Below are positions 22,044-31,127 of a DNA stretch of 64,000 nt, in pieces (position 1 is the stretch's first letter; the number at the start of each line of letters is the position of its first letter). The notes below the pieces were generated by a model. That model did no database searches. It was given only the letters and a program-made list of their open reading frames with translations, and was not told where the DNA came from. Position numbers and translations under genes: made by a program. The DNA is from Pantoea phytobeneficialis (GTDB lineage: Bacteria; Pseudomonadota; Gammaproteobacteria; Enterobacterales; Enterobacteriaceae): positions 2,386,657-2,450,656 of the forward strand of contig NZ_CP024636.1 in the NCBI RefSeq assembly GCF_009728735.1, read 5' to 3'.

Positions 22044-22748
22044 ATGTCGCAAATGCCAATCGAATTCAAGGGAAGCAGTTTTACCCTGTCAGTCGTTCAT
22101 CTGCACCATTCGCAACCTGAGGTGATTCGTCAGGCGTTGCAGGACAAAATCGACCAGGCGCCTGGCTTTCTGAAAAATGCGCCCGTGGTGCTCAATGTGT
22201 CGGCATTGAACGGCGACATCAACTGGAAACAGATGCAACAAGCCGTCAGCGCAACCGGATTGCGTATCGTTGGCGTCAGCGGTTGTAAAGATGATGCGCT
22301 GAAAAAGATGATTGCGCGCGCCGGTTTACCGGTGCTGTCTGAAGGTAAAGAGAGCAAAAAGCGCACTGAAACGCCGGTTGCTGAAGCCGTCGCCGCCCCT
22401 GTTGTGGCTGAGACCGTCAATAAAACCCGCATCATCAATACGCCAGTACGTTCAGGCCAGCAGATCTATGCCCGCAATGCCGATTTAATCGTCACCAGCA
22501 GCGTCAGCGCCGGTGCTGAATTAGTTGCCGATGGCAACATCCACATTTACGGCATGATGCGCGGCCGCGCGCTGGCGGGTGCCAGCGGTGACCGTGACTG
22601 CCAGATTTTTTGCACCAACCTCGCCGCAGAGTTGGTCTCGATTGCCGGGGAGTACTGGATCATGGATCAGATCCCGGCAGAATTTTTTGGTAAAGCTGCG
22701 CGCCTGTGCCTCAAAGAGGGCGCGCTCACCATTCAGACACTTAATTAG
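22044..22748 (+). CDS. minC: Septum site-determining protein MinC
   Basis: Inhibitor of FtsZ ring assembly (234 aa), recruited to the membrane by MinD. The N-terminal FtsZ-binding domain ([16 protein letters not shown]), a short Ala/Val-rich linker near residues 110-130, and the C-terminal beta-helix with [16 protein letters not shown] and [20 protein letters not shown] are complete. AGGACAG precedes the ATG. First gene of minCDE. Confidence 0.98.
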   Translation: MSQMPIEFKGSSFTLSVVHLHHSQPEVIRQALQDKIDQAPGFLKNAPVVLNVSALNGDINWKQMQQAVSATGLRIVGVSGCKDDALKKMIARAGLPVLSEGKESKKRTETPVAEAVAAPVVAETVNKTRIINTPVRSGQQIYARNADLIVTSSVSAGAELVADGNIHIYGMMRGRALAGASGDRDCQIFCTNLAAELVSIAGEYWIMDQIPAEFFGKAARLCLKEGALTIQTLN

Positions 22749-22781
22749 GCCCCTTTTCTTTCGTTAAGGAAATCAACATTT

Positions 22782-23594
22782 ATGGCACGCATCATTGTAG
22801 TTACATCCGGTAAAGGGGGCGTTGGCAAGACCACGTCAAGCGCGGCCATCGCCACTGGACTCGCGCAGAAAGGCAAAAAAACCGTGGTTATCGATTTTGA
22901 CATCGGTCTGCGTAACCTCGACCTGATCATGGGCTGTGAACGCCGTGTGGTTTATGACTTCGTCAACGTTATTCAGGGCGATGCCACACTGAACCAGGCG
23001 CTGATTAAAGATAAGCGTACCGAGCAACTCTACATCCTGCCTGCGTCGCAAACCCGTGACAAAGATGCCCTGACCCGCGAAGGCGTTGAGAAAGTACTGA
23101 ACGATCTGGCGACCATGGAGTTCGATTTTATCGTTTGTGACTCGCCGGCCGGTATCGAAACCGGTGCGCTGATGGCGCTCTATTTTGCCGACGAAGCGAT
23201 TATTACTACTAACCCGGAAGTCTCTTCAGTACGTGACTCCGACCGTATTCTTGGCATCATCGCCTCAAAATCTCGCCGTGCAGAGAATGGCCAGGATGCC
23301 GTGAAAGAACACCTGCTGCTGACCCGTTACAACCCGGGCCGCGTCAGTCGTGGTGATATGTTGAGCATGGAAGACGTACTGGATATCCTGCGTATTCCAT
23401 TGGTCGGCGTCATTCCTGAAGACCAATCGGTACTGCGCGCCTCTAACCAGGGCGAACCGGTGATCCTTGACGCGACCTCAGATGCCGGTAAAGCCTATGC
23501 TGATACCGTAGACCGCCTGCTTGGCGAAGAACGCCCCTTCCGCTTTATTGAAGAAGAGAAGAAGGGTTTCCTGAAACGCCTGTTCGGGGGATAA
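22782..23594 (+). CDS. minD: Septum site-determining ATPase MinD
   Basis: Membrane-associated ATPase (270 aa) that oscillates pole to pole and carries MinC. The deviant Walker A GKGGVGKTTSS is at residues 10-20 and the C-terminal amphipathic membrane-targeting helix (EEEKKGFLKRLFGG) is intact. GTTAAGGAAATC precedes the ATG. minE starts four bases after its stop. Confidence 0.98.
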   Translation: MARIIVVTSGKGGVGKTTSSAAIATGLAQKGKKTVVIDFDIGLRNLDLIMGCERRVVYDFVNVIQGDATLNQALIKDKRTEQLYILPASQTRDKDALTREGVEKVLNDLATMEFDFIVCDSPAGIETGALMALYFADEAIITTNPEVSSVRDSDRILGIIASKSRRAENGQDAVKEHLLLTRYNPGRVSRGDMLSMEDVLDILRIPLVGVIPEDQSVLRASNQGEPVILDATSDAGKAYADTVDRLLGEERPFRFIEEEKKGFLKRLFGG

Positions 23595-23597
23595 CCA

Positions 23598-23867
23598 ATG
23601 GCATTACTTGATTTCTTTTTATCCCGTAAGAAGAACACAGCCAACATAGCCAAGGAAAGGCTGCAAATTATTGTGGCTGAACGCAGAAGGGGCGACAGTG
23701 AGCCCCACTACCTGCCGCAGCTCAAGCGCGACATTCTGGAAGTGATTTGCAAGTATGTGAAGATTGACCCAGATATGGTGACCGTTCAGCTGGATCAGAA
23801 AGGAGATGATATCTCGATTCTGGAGCTGAACGTTACGCTACCGGAGACGGAAGAAGTCACCAAATGA
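23598..23867 (+). CDS. minE: Cell division topological specificity factor MinE
   Basis: 89-residue protein (E. coli 88) that stimulates MinD ATPase and sets the position of the division site. The N-terminal membrane- and MinD-binding segment [29 protein letters not shown] is present (split description: [11 protein letters not shown] then [12 protein letters not shown]), followed by the dimerisation domain. It shares the minD message; the Shine-Dalgarno GGGGGAT overlaps the minD end. Confidence 0.98.
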   Translation: MALLDFFLSRKKNTANIAKERLQIIVAERRRGDSEPHYLPQLKRDILEVICKYVKIDPDMVTVQLDQKGDDISILELNVTLPETEEVTK

Positions 23868-23883
23868 CGCTAGCGGTCTCCTG

Positions 23884-23914
23884 ATTTTCCCCTGCGTTGT
23901 TTGCAGGGGAAAAT
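23884..23914. terminator. Bidirectional terminator minE / rnd
   Basis: Twelve-base-pair perfect inverted repeat ATTTTCCCCTGC / GCAGGGGAAAAT (23884-23895, 23903-23914) between convergent genes. The outer A/T pairs act as U-tracts in both directions. Confidence 0.88.
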
Positions 23915-23921
23915 ACTGGAT

Positions 23922-25043
23922 TTAGTGCGTCTGCAAAATCTCGTCGATGCGCGCCTTGAACAAATCGCCACGCCAGCCTGCGATTAATTCCGGTGTGCGT
24001 GAGGCATTTTTCAACCCCCAATGCACGCTCAACACCTGATTGATCTGACGACGTGAAGCCAGCAACTCCTGGCTAAAACCCGTCTCTTCGCTCACCTGCT
24101 GGACCAACGCTTTGATGGCTTTGAAGGTCTGCTTGTATTCCGGGTGATCAATCAGATTCCCCAGCGGTTGCGGCAACGTGCTTTCATCCTGCGCTTGCGC
24201 TTCGGCCACCATCGCCACCAGCGCTTTACCGTGGAAGCGGATTTCATGGCCATTCAGGCCCAGATGATCCAGTTCACCGAGACTGCCGGGCATAAAACGC
24301 GCCACTTTCCACAAGTTCTCTTCGCGCACCACGAAGTTCACCGCCATATCTTTCTGCCGCGCGATATTCAGCCGCCACGCCGCAAGACGCTGCAAAGCCG
24401 CCAACTGACGCGGGCGCAGTTGCCAGGCATTGGTGATATCACGCCAGGCATCTTCAGGCACCAGCACATCCAGACGACGCTGGCATAAGGTGTCACATTC
24501 GCTCAGCGCTGCGGCCATGTTGCCTGCCGCTTCCGTTTGCGCCACCAGTTGATGGGCTATCGGCAGCAGGTAAGCGACATCCGCCGCCGCATATTCACAC
24601 TGGCGCGCCGTCAGCGGACGCGCCAGCCAGTCAGTGCGCGCTTCACTTTTATCCAGCTCGATCTGATTAAAGTGCATCACCATCGCGGCAAAACCCCACG
24701 ACAGAGGCTGCCCGGCAAAAGCCGCCAGAATTTGGGTATCGACCATCGGATCCGGCAGGCAGCGAAAACGATGCAGAAACACTTCGAGATCTTCACCACC
24801 CGCGTGCAGGAATTTGGTTACCTGGGTATCACGCAATAACGCAATAAACGGTGACCAGTCGCTAATGTTGAGAGGATCGATCAGGACCAATTGCTCGCCA
24901 TCAAACAGCTGGATCAGGCCCAACTGCGGATAGTAAGTACGGGTGCGAACAAATTCGGTATCCAGCGCCACAGCGCTATGCTGCCGTGCTTTGTCACATA
25001 CCGCCGCCAGTTGGTCATTTTGGTCGATCAGGGAATAATTCAC
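23922..25043 (-). CDS. rnd: Ribonuclease D
   Basis: 3'-5' exoribonuclease (373 aa; E. coli 375) that trims tRNA and other small RNA 3' ends. The DEDD exonuclease motif I is ALDTEFVRTRTYYPQLGLIQ, with DTQILAAF and CEYAAADVAYLLP further on, then an HRDC domain (LAAWRLNIARQKD). I chose the GTG at 25043 because the following residues NYSLIDQNDQLAAVC align with the E. coli N terminus, which itself uses a non-ATG start. An in-frame ATG at 25064 would add seven residues. The ribosome binding site is poor. A fadD terminator hairpin with T-rich tail precedes it. Confidence 0.93.
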   Translation of the reverse strand: MNYSLIDQNDQLAAVCDKARQHSAVALDTEFVRTRTYYPQLGLIQLFDGEQLVLIDPLNISDWSPFIALLRDTQVTKFLHAGGEDLEVFLHRFRCLPDPMVDTQILAAFAGQPLSWGFAAMVMHFNQIELDKSEARTDWLARPLTARQCEYAAADVAYLLPIAHQLVAQTEAAGNMAAALSECDTLCQRRLDVLVPEDAWRDITNAWQLRPRQLAALQRLAAWRLNIARQKDMAVNFVVREENLWKVARFMPGSLGELDHLGLNGHEIRFHGKALVAMVAEAQAQDESTLPQPLGNLIDHPEYKQTFKAIKALVQQVSEETGFSQELLASRRQINQVLSVHWGLKNASRTPELIAGWRGDLFKARIDEILQTH

Positions 25044-25093
25044 GTTATGTTTTCGCTGCAACATACTTCGTGCAGCGCTCCATGTTAAAAGCA

Positions 25094-25120
25094 ATAAAAA
25101 CGCCGGACTTTGCCGGCGTT
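25094..25120 (-). terminator. Terminator-like hairpin between fadD and rnd
   Basis: On the minus strand AACGCCGG / CCGGCGTT (25113-25120, 25099-25106) is followed by TTTTTATTGCTTTT. It ends fadD, and also sits about 55 bases before the rnd start. In E. coli a dyad plus a U-run in the rnd leader is known to matter for rnd translation, so it may have a second role. Confidence 0.8.
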
Positions 25121-25144
25121 AACCTTTGAGCGAGGTGCGCACAC

Positions 25145-26818
25145 TTACCCTTCCCGCTTCACCTCATCGCGCAACTCACGACGTAAAATCTTGCCGACAT
25201 TAGTCTTAGGCAACTCGTCGCGAAACTCGATAATCTTCGGCACCTTGTAGCCGGTTAGCTGACGGCGACAGTGATCCAGCACTTCTTCTTTGGTTAAGGT
25301 GGGATCTTTCTTCACGATACACACTTTCACCGCTTCACCGGAAAGATCGCTCGGTACGCCAATCGCGGCGGCCTCTCGCACTTTCTCATGCTGCATCAGC
25401 ACATCTTCGATCTCATTAGGATACACGTTAAAGCCCGACACCAGAATCATGTCTTTTTTGCGATCGACGATGCGGATAAAGCCTTCGCTGTCCACGGTAA
25501 CAATATCACCGGTATGCAGCCAGCCATTTTTTAGCACTTCTTCGGTAGCTTCCGGGCGTTGCCAGTAACCGACCATCACTTGCGGGCCGCGTACGCAAAG
25601 CTCTCCCGGCTCACCCGGCAGGACATCATGTTCATCTTCATCGACGATACGCACATCGGTAGAAGGTACCGGTAAACCGATGCTTCCGGTATGGCAGGTG
25701 ATGTCATAAGGATTCACCGACACCAACGGTGAACACTCGGTCAAACCGTAGCCTTCCAGCAGATAGTGGCCGGTCAGTTTCTCCCAGCGTTCAGCCACGG
25801 CTTTTTGCACCGCCATACCGCCGCCCGCCGACATCCGCAGGGTGGAGAAATCCAGCTTATTAAAGTTGGCATCGTTGAGCAGCGCGTTGAACAGGGTATT
25901 CACACCGGTAATCGCGGTGAACGGGAACTTAGCCAGCTCCCTGACAAAACCCGGGATGTCGCGCGGATTGGTGATCAACAGGTTCTGGCCGCCCAGATCG
26001 AGGAACAGCAGACAGTTAACCGTCAGAGCAAAAATATGGTACAGCGGCAAGGCGGTGACCACGCACTCCTGTCCCGGACGCAGCAGCTTGCCATAGGTGG
26101 CTTTCGCCTGTTCGAGGTTGGCCTGCATATTGCCGTGCGTCAGCATTGCGCCTTTCGCTACCCCGGTGGTACCACCGGTATATTGCAGAAACGCCAGGTC
26201 ATCATTGGTCACATCAGGGCGTTGATAAGTCAGTTGCTCCCCCTGCTGCAACGCCAGACGAAAAGAAACGGCACCTGGCAGATGGTATTTCGGCACCAAC
26301 TTCTTCACATAGCGAACAACAAAATTAACCAGCGTTCCTTTGATGGGGGCCAGTTGATCGCCCATGCGCGTTAACATCACATGTTTAACCTGAGTCTCGG
26401 CCACGACTTTTTCTAAGGTGTGCGCAAAATTCGAGACGATGACAATCGCACTGGCACCGCTGTCGTTAAGTTGATGCTTTAACTCGCGTGGTGTGTAGAG
26501 TGGGTTAACATTCACTACCACCATGCCTGCACGCAGCACGCCAAACAGCGCCACCGGATATTGCAGCAGATTAGGCATCATCAGCGCAACCCGGTCACCG
26601 GCTTTAAGCTTCAACCCCTGTTGTAACCAGGCAGCGAAAGCACGACTTTGCTGGTCCAGCTGACGATAGGTCATCGGTTGACCCATGTTTACGAAAGCGA
26701 CCTGATCGGCATAACGCGTTGCTGCATGCTCAAATAGATCGATCAAAGAGGTATAACGGTCCGCAGTAATTTCCGCTGGGACATCCGGCGGATAGCGTTT
26801 CAGCCAAACCTTAGTCAA
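25145..26818 (-). CDS. fadD: Long-chain fatty acid-CoA ligase
   Basis: Membrane-associated acyl-CoA synthetase (557 aa from the chosen start; E. coli 561) that activates imported long-chain fatty acids. The AMP-binding motif [30 protein letters not shown], and the C-terminal [24 protein letters not shown] with the adenylation lysine region [12 protein letters not shown] are intact. I favour the TTG at 26818 ([16 protein letters not shown]), which matches the E. coli TTG start and has GGGGTGA upstream. ATGs at 26851 and further up would add 11 or more residues. A FadR operator lies upstream. Confidence 0.94.
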   Translation of the reverse strand: MTKVWLKRYPPDVPAEITADRYTSLIDLFEHAATRYADQVAFVNMGQPMTYRQLDQQSRAFAAWLQQGLKLKAGDRVALMMPNLLQYPVALFGVLRAGMVVVNVNPLYTPRELKHQLNDSGASAIVIVSNFAHTLEKVVAETQVKHVMLTRMGDQLAPIKGTLVNFVVRYVKKLVPKYHLPGAVSFRLALQQGEQLTYQRPDVTNDDLAFLQYTGGTTGVAKGAMLTHGNMQANLEQAKATYGKLLRPGQECVVTALPLYHIFALTVNCLLFLDLGGQNLLITNPRDIPGFVRELAKFPFTAITGVNTLFNALLNDANFNKLDFSTLRMSAGGGMAVQKAVAERWEKLTGHYLLEGYGLTECSPLVSVNPYDITCHTGSIGLPVPSTDVRIVDEDEHDVLPGEPGELCVRGPQVMVGYWQRPEATEEVLKNGWLHTGDIVTVDSEGFIRIVDRKKDMILVSGFNVYPNEIEDVLMQHEKVREAAAIGVPSDLSGEAVKVCIVKKDPTLTKEEVLDHCRRQLTGYKVPKIIEFRDELPKTNVGKILRRELRDEVKREG

Positions 26819-26887
26819 AGATTCACCCCGAGATTCTTGTTGCGTAGCCATCGCAGCCTCTGCCATCAGTGTTGTTAACAATATTTT

Positions 26888-26904
26888 AACTGATTGTACC
26901 AGTT
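26888..26904 (-). promoter_or_regulatory. FadR operator upstream of fadD
   Basis: AACTGATTGTACCAGTT on the plus strand (AACTGGTACAATCAGTT read with fadD) is a 17-base near-palindrome that fits the FadR consensus ANCTGGTCNGACCNGTT with few changes and resembles the first E. coli fadD operator. It lies 70 bases upstream of the fadD start. fadR itself is 9 kb away. Confidence 0.75.
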
Positions 26905-26971
26905 TGCCGGTGTCGACCTGTTCAGGTTGCGAGGCTCATCACTAAATTTCGCGCTTCGTTTGCGCACTCAA

Positions 26972-27006
26972 TAAAAAGGCCCGTTCGCGTGCGCCGCGAT
27001 CGGGCC
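26972..27006 (-). terminator. yeaY terminator
   Basis: On the minus strand a GGCCCG … CGGGCC stem (27001-27006 with 26978-26983, enclosing a GC-rich inner part) is followed by TTTTTATT. It separates yeaY from the fadD promoter region. Confidence 0.8.
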
Positions 27007-27029
27007 GTAAATAACTGATTAAAAATAAC

Positions 27030-27623
27030 TTATTCAGTCAGGATGGTTTCTACCTGTGCCGGACCACTATTGGACATGCCCCAGTAAGGGTTGGGTCCCC
27101 AATAGCCTGGATGATGGCGTGTCGGTCCGTAGAAAATCCAGGGATCGATAGGCTGCGGTGGCGTCATAACCTGCTGCGTTAAATGCCAGCGCTGATAACC
27201 TCTTACATCGATAACCACAAAATTATAGCTGGCCTGGCCGATCGTCCCTTTTTCTGTCCCTTTGATATTGCCCAGCACGGTAACGTACTGGTTTTTCACA
27301 TCGGTCGGATCAACGAAGCCGTGAATATCGGCAAAAATACGACCGACCGATGCCGAACCAAGACGTGGTCGGGCGCTGTCATCCAATGGTTGGGTGGCAA
27401 TTTCGAGGCGCGTCAGACCATTAAGATTGGTGACGTTTACCACTTTACCGCCGAAGCGCGACTCCTGGCCGACATAGAGCTGCGGCGCATTCATCACGCG
27501 TAATAGATCTTGCTGTGGAAGCTGTGAACTCCCTTTAATGGCATCCGGCACCGAAACACAACCGCTGATCAACAGCACGCAGGCTAACAGAGCGCCAGAC
27601 ATCCCTTTACGACTCATTGGCAT
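27030..27623 (-). CDS. yeaY: Slp-family outer-membrane lipoprotein YeaY
   Basis: Lipoprotein (197 aa; E. coli 193) of the Slp family. The signal peptide ends in the lipobox LLISGC, and the mature part begins [12 protein letters not shown], then carries the Slp-family [16 protein letters not shown] and [10 protein letters not shown] blocks. AGGAGA stands seven bases before the ATG at 27623; a longer frame overlapping tsaB has no support. The C-terminal tail (about 30 residues, rich in Pro, Trp, Gly and Tyr) is unlike the rest. It is transcribed after tsaB. Confidence 0.9.
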   Translation of the reverse strand: MPMSRKGMSGALLACVLLISGCVSVPDAIKGSSQLPQQDLLRVMNAPQLYVGQESRFGGKVVNVTNLNGLTRLEIATQPLDDSARPRLGSASVGRIFADIHGFVDPTDVKNQYVTVLGNIKGTEKGTIGQASYNFVVIDVRGYQRWHLTQQVMTPPQPIDPWIFYGPTRHHPGYWGPNPYWGMSNSGPAQVETILTE

Positions 27624-27684
27624 AGCACTTCTCCTGTTATTTCTCAGATTAGACTGAGAGCGTAGCGATAAGTTGCGCGGTCCC

Positions 27685-28383
27685 TTAACGTCCCGGCAAT
27701 TTTTTCCATGCCACTTCATTGCGCAGATATACGGGCTCGGCGTGTTCTACCGCTACCGTTTCTCCCCGTTGCCAGGCCGCAAGCGCCAACGGCAGCATAT
27801 CTTCAGCAGCAGGTAACTGGACTTCGCTGGCGATCAGATGCGCACCGGGCGTGGTTAACAGCTGCGGATACGCCTGCCAACCGGTGCCAACCGTGGTCCA
27901 CTCACCGCTCAGGCTGGCAATACGCGTCTGAGCGGCTTCCGGTGACAGCACGGCTTCGGTTTCTTCGCCGTGCCACTCGCCGTTCGCATCGCGTTGATAC
28001 TCCGCCCAATAGACTTCGCCCATGCGTGCATCGATCGCCGCCAGCACACGCGTTGCGCCGCTCAGTCGCCAGGCGCCTTGCGCCATGGTGGCTAACGAGG
28101 AGACGCCAATCATTGGCAGATTCGCCCCCAGCGCCAGCCCCTGGGCGATACCGATGCCGATACGCACGCCGGTAAAACTGCCCGGCCCGCGTCCAAACGC
28201 CAGCGCATCCAGCGCCGTCAGCTCAAGTTGTTGCGCCTGCAACAACGCCTGTACCAGCGGCAGAATACGTTGAGTATGGTCACGCGGAGCGATTTCGAAA
28301 CGGGAATCAAGCTGTTGTTGATTCAGCAGCGCGGCAGAACAGGCTTCTGTCGCCGTGTCCAGGGCTAAAATTCGGGCGGACAT
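27685..28383 (-). CDS. tsaB: tRNA threonylcarbamoyladenosine biosynthesis protein TsaB
   Basis: Inactive ASKHA paralogue (232 aa) that partners TsaD in making t6A37 in tRNAs reading ANN codons. The N terminus [17 protein letters not shown] and the [23 protein letters not shown] segment are diagnostic. Essential in E. coli. It lies between yoaA and yeaY in the same leftward group; CGAGGTTGTT precedes the ATG. Confidence 0.96.
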   Translation of the reverse strand: MSARILALDTATEACSAALLNQQQLDSRFEIAPRDHTQRILPLVQALLQAQQLELTALDALAFGRGPGSFTGVRIGIGIAQGLALGANLPMIGVSSLATMAQGAWRLSGATRVLAAIDARMGEVYWAEYQRDANGEWHGEETEAVLSPEAAQTRIASLSGEWTTVGTGWQAYPQLLTTPGAHLIASEVQLPAAEDMLPLALAAWQRGETVAVEHAEPVYLRNEVAWKKLPGR

Positions 28384-28436
28384 AACAACCTCGGGAGATT
28401 CAAAATGGCGCGCATCTTAACACAGGCTGACACAAA

Positions 28437-30347
28437 TTAGTGACTCTCCTGCTCGCGGACAAAACGAATGGCGCGGTCAAGATCGCGGGTGCGCGGGGTA
28501 GGCGGCAAACTGTTGAGGAACAGCGCGCCATAGGGGCGAGACACCAGGCGCTGATCGCAAATCACCAGCACACCACGATCGTCGGTATCACGGATCAGAC
28601 GGCCTACCCCCTGTTTGAGGGTAATTACCGCATCGGGTAACTGCACATCGTTAAACGGCTCACCGCCGCGCAGACGACAATCCTCCATGCGGGCTTTCAA
28701 CAACGGATCCTCCGGTGAAGTAAACGGCAGTTTATCGATGATCACCAGTGACAACGCATCGCCCCGCACATCCACGCCTTCCCAGAAGCTGCTGGTTGCC
28801 ACCAGCAAGGCATTGCCTGCCTCAAGGAATTGTTTCAACAGCTGACCTTTACTGGTTTCGCCCTGTAGCAGCACCGGTATGGTCATGGAGGCACGAAATT
28901 CCGCCGCCAGTTCACGCATCATCATATGCGAGGTACATAAAAAGAAGCAGCGGCCTTTGTTGGCATCAATCAACGGCTTCATCATCTGTGCCAACCGGCG
29001 CGCGCCACCGGGACGATTTGGCTCCGGCAGATGGCGCGGTACGCACAACAGCGCCTGGCGCGCATAATCAAACGGGCTGTTGAGGATCAGCGTTTTTGCT
29101 TTATCCACACCCAACCGGCTCGAGAAATGGCTCATCTGCTCATTCACCGCCAGGGTAGCAGAGGTGAAGACCCAGGCTGCTTTGCGATTGTCCATCACTT
29201 CGCGGAAACGTTCGGCAACCGAGAGCGGCGTCAGCGCGAGGGTAAAATGACGGCTGGAGCATTCATACCAATAGCTGAAGCCCGGTTCATCAATGGCACG
29301 TAAGCGTTTCAGGCGGGTACGATACAGGGCGGCGCGCTCAAAGGCGGCATCCAGCAATGCAGAACGCCCCAGCGATAACTTAATCACGTCGTAACAGAGT
29401 TCGAGTGCATCATCCAACAAGGTCAGCATGCGCATCACGTTATTATCGCTCAGCAAGTCGCGCAGGTTGCCGCGAAAGCCGGGTTCTCCCAATGTCAGGC
29501 GGAAATCCTGGGTGCATTGCGCCAGGCGGTCGGCGGATTTCTGCAACTGCTGCACATCACGCACTTCAGTACGGTAGGCAATAATGATGTCTTTGACTAA
29601 ATCGAGGAGTTGGCGGCTGGAGAGTTGCTGGCCGAAATATTGGCTGGCGATATCCGGCAGCTGATGGGCTTCATCGAAAATCATCACATCGGCCTCGGGA
29701 ATCAGTTCCCCAAAGCCCCCTTCTTTTACCACCAGATCAGCGAGGAACAAATGGTGATTCACCACCACCACATCAGCGTCCATTGCCCGTTTGCGGGCTT
29801 TCACCACAAAACAATCTTTGTACAGCGGGCAATCACTGCCCAGACAGTTGTCGTTGGTGCTGGTGACATAAGGCCACACCGGGCTGTCTTCTGCCACACC
29901 GGCACAGCTGCTGATATCGCCATCAATGGTTTCCGATGACCAGCCGCGCAACGTAATCAAATCGCCCAGCGCCTGGGCGTTGAGATCCCCGCCGCTCTGG
30001 GTTTGCTGTTCCATCCGTTCCAGACAGAGATAGTTGGAGCGGCCTTTCAGCAAGGCGGTTTTGCCTTTGAACTTGAGCGCACGGGCAACGGTGGGTAGAT
30101 CGCGATTATACAGCTGATCCTGTAACGCTTTGGAACCAGTGGAGATGATCACTTTTTTGTCAGCACGCAGCGCGGGTGCAAGATAAGCATAGGTTTTACC
30201 GGTGCCGGTACCGGCCTCCACCACCAGCTCACCGCCACTTTTTACCGCCTCTGCGACAGCCTGCGCCATCTCGCGCTGCGCTTCACGCGGTTTAAAGCCG
30301 GGAATCGCCTGCGCCAGCGCGCCGTCAGCTGCAAAATCGTCTGCCAC
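28437..30347 (-). CDS. yoaA: ATP-dependent DNA helicase YoaA (DinG/XPD family)
   Basis: Superfamily 2 helicase (636 aa, same as E. coli). Walker A EAGTGTGKTYAYLAP near residue 45, the four-cysteine Fe-S domain (ISSCAGVAED, NDNCLGSDCPLYKDCF around residues 150-185), DEAH box MIFDEAHQLPD and the C-terminal motif VGRLIRDTDDRGV are all present. In E. coli it works with the DNA polymerase III chi subunit in repair of replication blocks. The start is a GTG at 30347. Head of the yoaA-tsaB-yeaY group. Confidence 0.96.
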   Translation of the reverse strand: MADDFAADGALAQAIPGFKPREAQREMAQAVAEAVKSGGELVVEAGTGTGKTYAYLAPALRADKKVIISTGSKALQDQLYNRDLPTVARALKFKGKTALLKGRSNYLCLERMEQQTQSGGDLNAQALGDLITLRGWSSETIDGDISSCAGVAEDSPVWPYVTSTNDNCLGSDCPLYKDCFVVKARKRAMDADVVVVNHHLFLADLVVKEGGFGELIPEADVMIFDEAHQLPDIASQYFGQQLSSRQLLDLVKDIIIAYRTEVRDVQQLQKSADRLAQCTQDFRLTLGEPGFRGNLRDLLSDNNVMRMLTLLDDALELCYDVIKLSLGRSALLDAAFERAALYRTRLKRLRAIDEPGFSYWYECSSRHFTLALTPLSVAERFREVMDNRKAAWVFTSATLAVNEQMSHFSSRLGVDKAKTLILNSPFDYARQALLCVPRHLPEPNRPGGARRLAQMMKPLIDANKGRCFFLCTSHMMMRELAAEFRASMTIPVLLQGETSKGQLLKQFLEAGNALLVATSSFWEGVDVRGDALSLVIIDKLPFTSPEDPLLKARMEDCRLRGGEPFNDVQLPDAVITLKQGVGRLIRDTDDRGVLVICDQRLVSRPYGALFLNSLPPTPRTRDLDRAIRFVREQESH

Positions 30348-30472
30348 ACATCCTCACCGAAAATTCAAAAAAGTACTGTAATTATGTCAGGATTCTATTC
30401 ATGCGACCACAACAGATGACAACCTGGCTGCGGTTATGGCAGGCTAGCGCTGCGATAAATAAGGAGAAAATC

Positions 30473-30817
30473 ATGACCATTACGCGTATTGATCCAGAAC
30501 ACCGTATGTCGGAAGCTGTTATTCATAACCAGACGGTGTACTACACCAGCGTGCCAGAGAATCTTGATGAGGATGCAGAGGCACAAACCGCCAACGCGCT
30601 GGCCGTGATCGACGCCATTCTGACCCGTGTAGGTTCAGACAAAAGCAAAATTCTCGACGCGACTATTTTCCTCGTCGATAAAGCTGATTTCCCGGCGATG
30701 AACCGCGCCTGGGATGCCTGGGTGTCACCGGGCAATGCACCGGTGCGTTGCACCGTGCAGGCCGGTTTGATGAATCCGAAATATAAAGTCGAAATTAAGA
30801 TCATCGCCGCCTTGTAA
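30473..30817 (+). CDS. yoaB: RidA/YoaB family protein
   Basis: RidA/YjgF-fold small protein (114 aa), cytosolic trimer in the family; paralogues hydrolyse reactive enamine/imine intermediates. The C-terminal APVRCTVQAGLMNPKYKVEIKII carries the conserved arginine and the glutamate region typical of the group. AAGGAG stands before the ATG at 30473; the longer frame from 30401 is unsupported. Divergent from yoaA as in E. coli. The specific substrate is unknown. Confidence 0.92.
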   Translation: MTITRIDPEHRMSEAVIHNQTVYYTSVPENLDEDAEAQTANALAVIDAILTRVGSDKSKILDATIFLVDKADFPAMNRAWDAWVSPGNAPVRCTVQAGLMNPKYKVEIKIIAAL

Positions 30818-30830
30818 ACTGATTCGGGCG

Positions 30831-31016
30831 TCAGACGTCCTCTTCGTCGTCTTCAAAGCGCGCCCGAATTTGTTCTCCCTGATGACTCTGACGAATTTCA
30901 TGCGCGACCTGCGCAATCGCCTGGCCGCTGGCCATACCCCCTGCCATCAGTTCCTGAATACGTTCAACCGCCTGCTGCTGCTGTTCGTGAGATAATGCCG
31001 GAAGACCTGTAAACAT
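30831..31016 (-). CDS. yoaH: UPF0181 protein YoaH
   Basis: 61-residue acidic-tailed protein of unknown function with the UPF0181 core [17 protein letters not shown] then [25 protein letters not shown] precedes the ATG at 31016. It is convergent with yoaB and divergent from pabB, as in E. coli. Confidence 0.93.
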   Translation of the reverse strand: MFTGLPALSHEQQQQAVERIQELMAGGMASGQAIAQVAHEIRQSHQGEQIRARFEDDEEDV

Positions 31017-31127
31017 GACTCGCTCCTGGGAAAAAGGGGACGCATTATTCCATGCGGAACAAACAGGTGCCAGCAACAAAAAAATGTGTCAGGCTTAGGT
31101 CTTTGTTGCTGTTATCTGATTTGTCTC

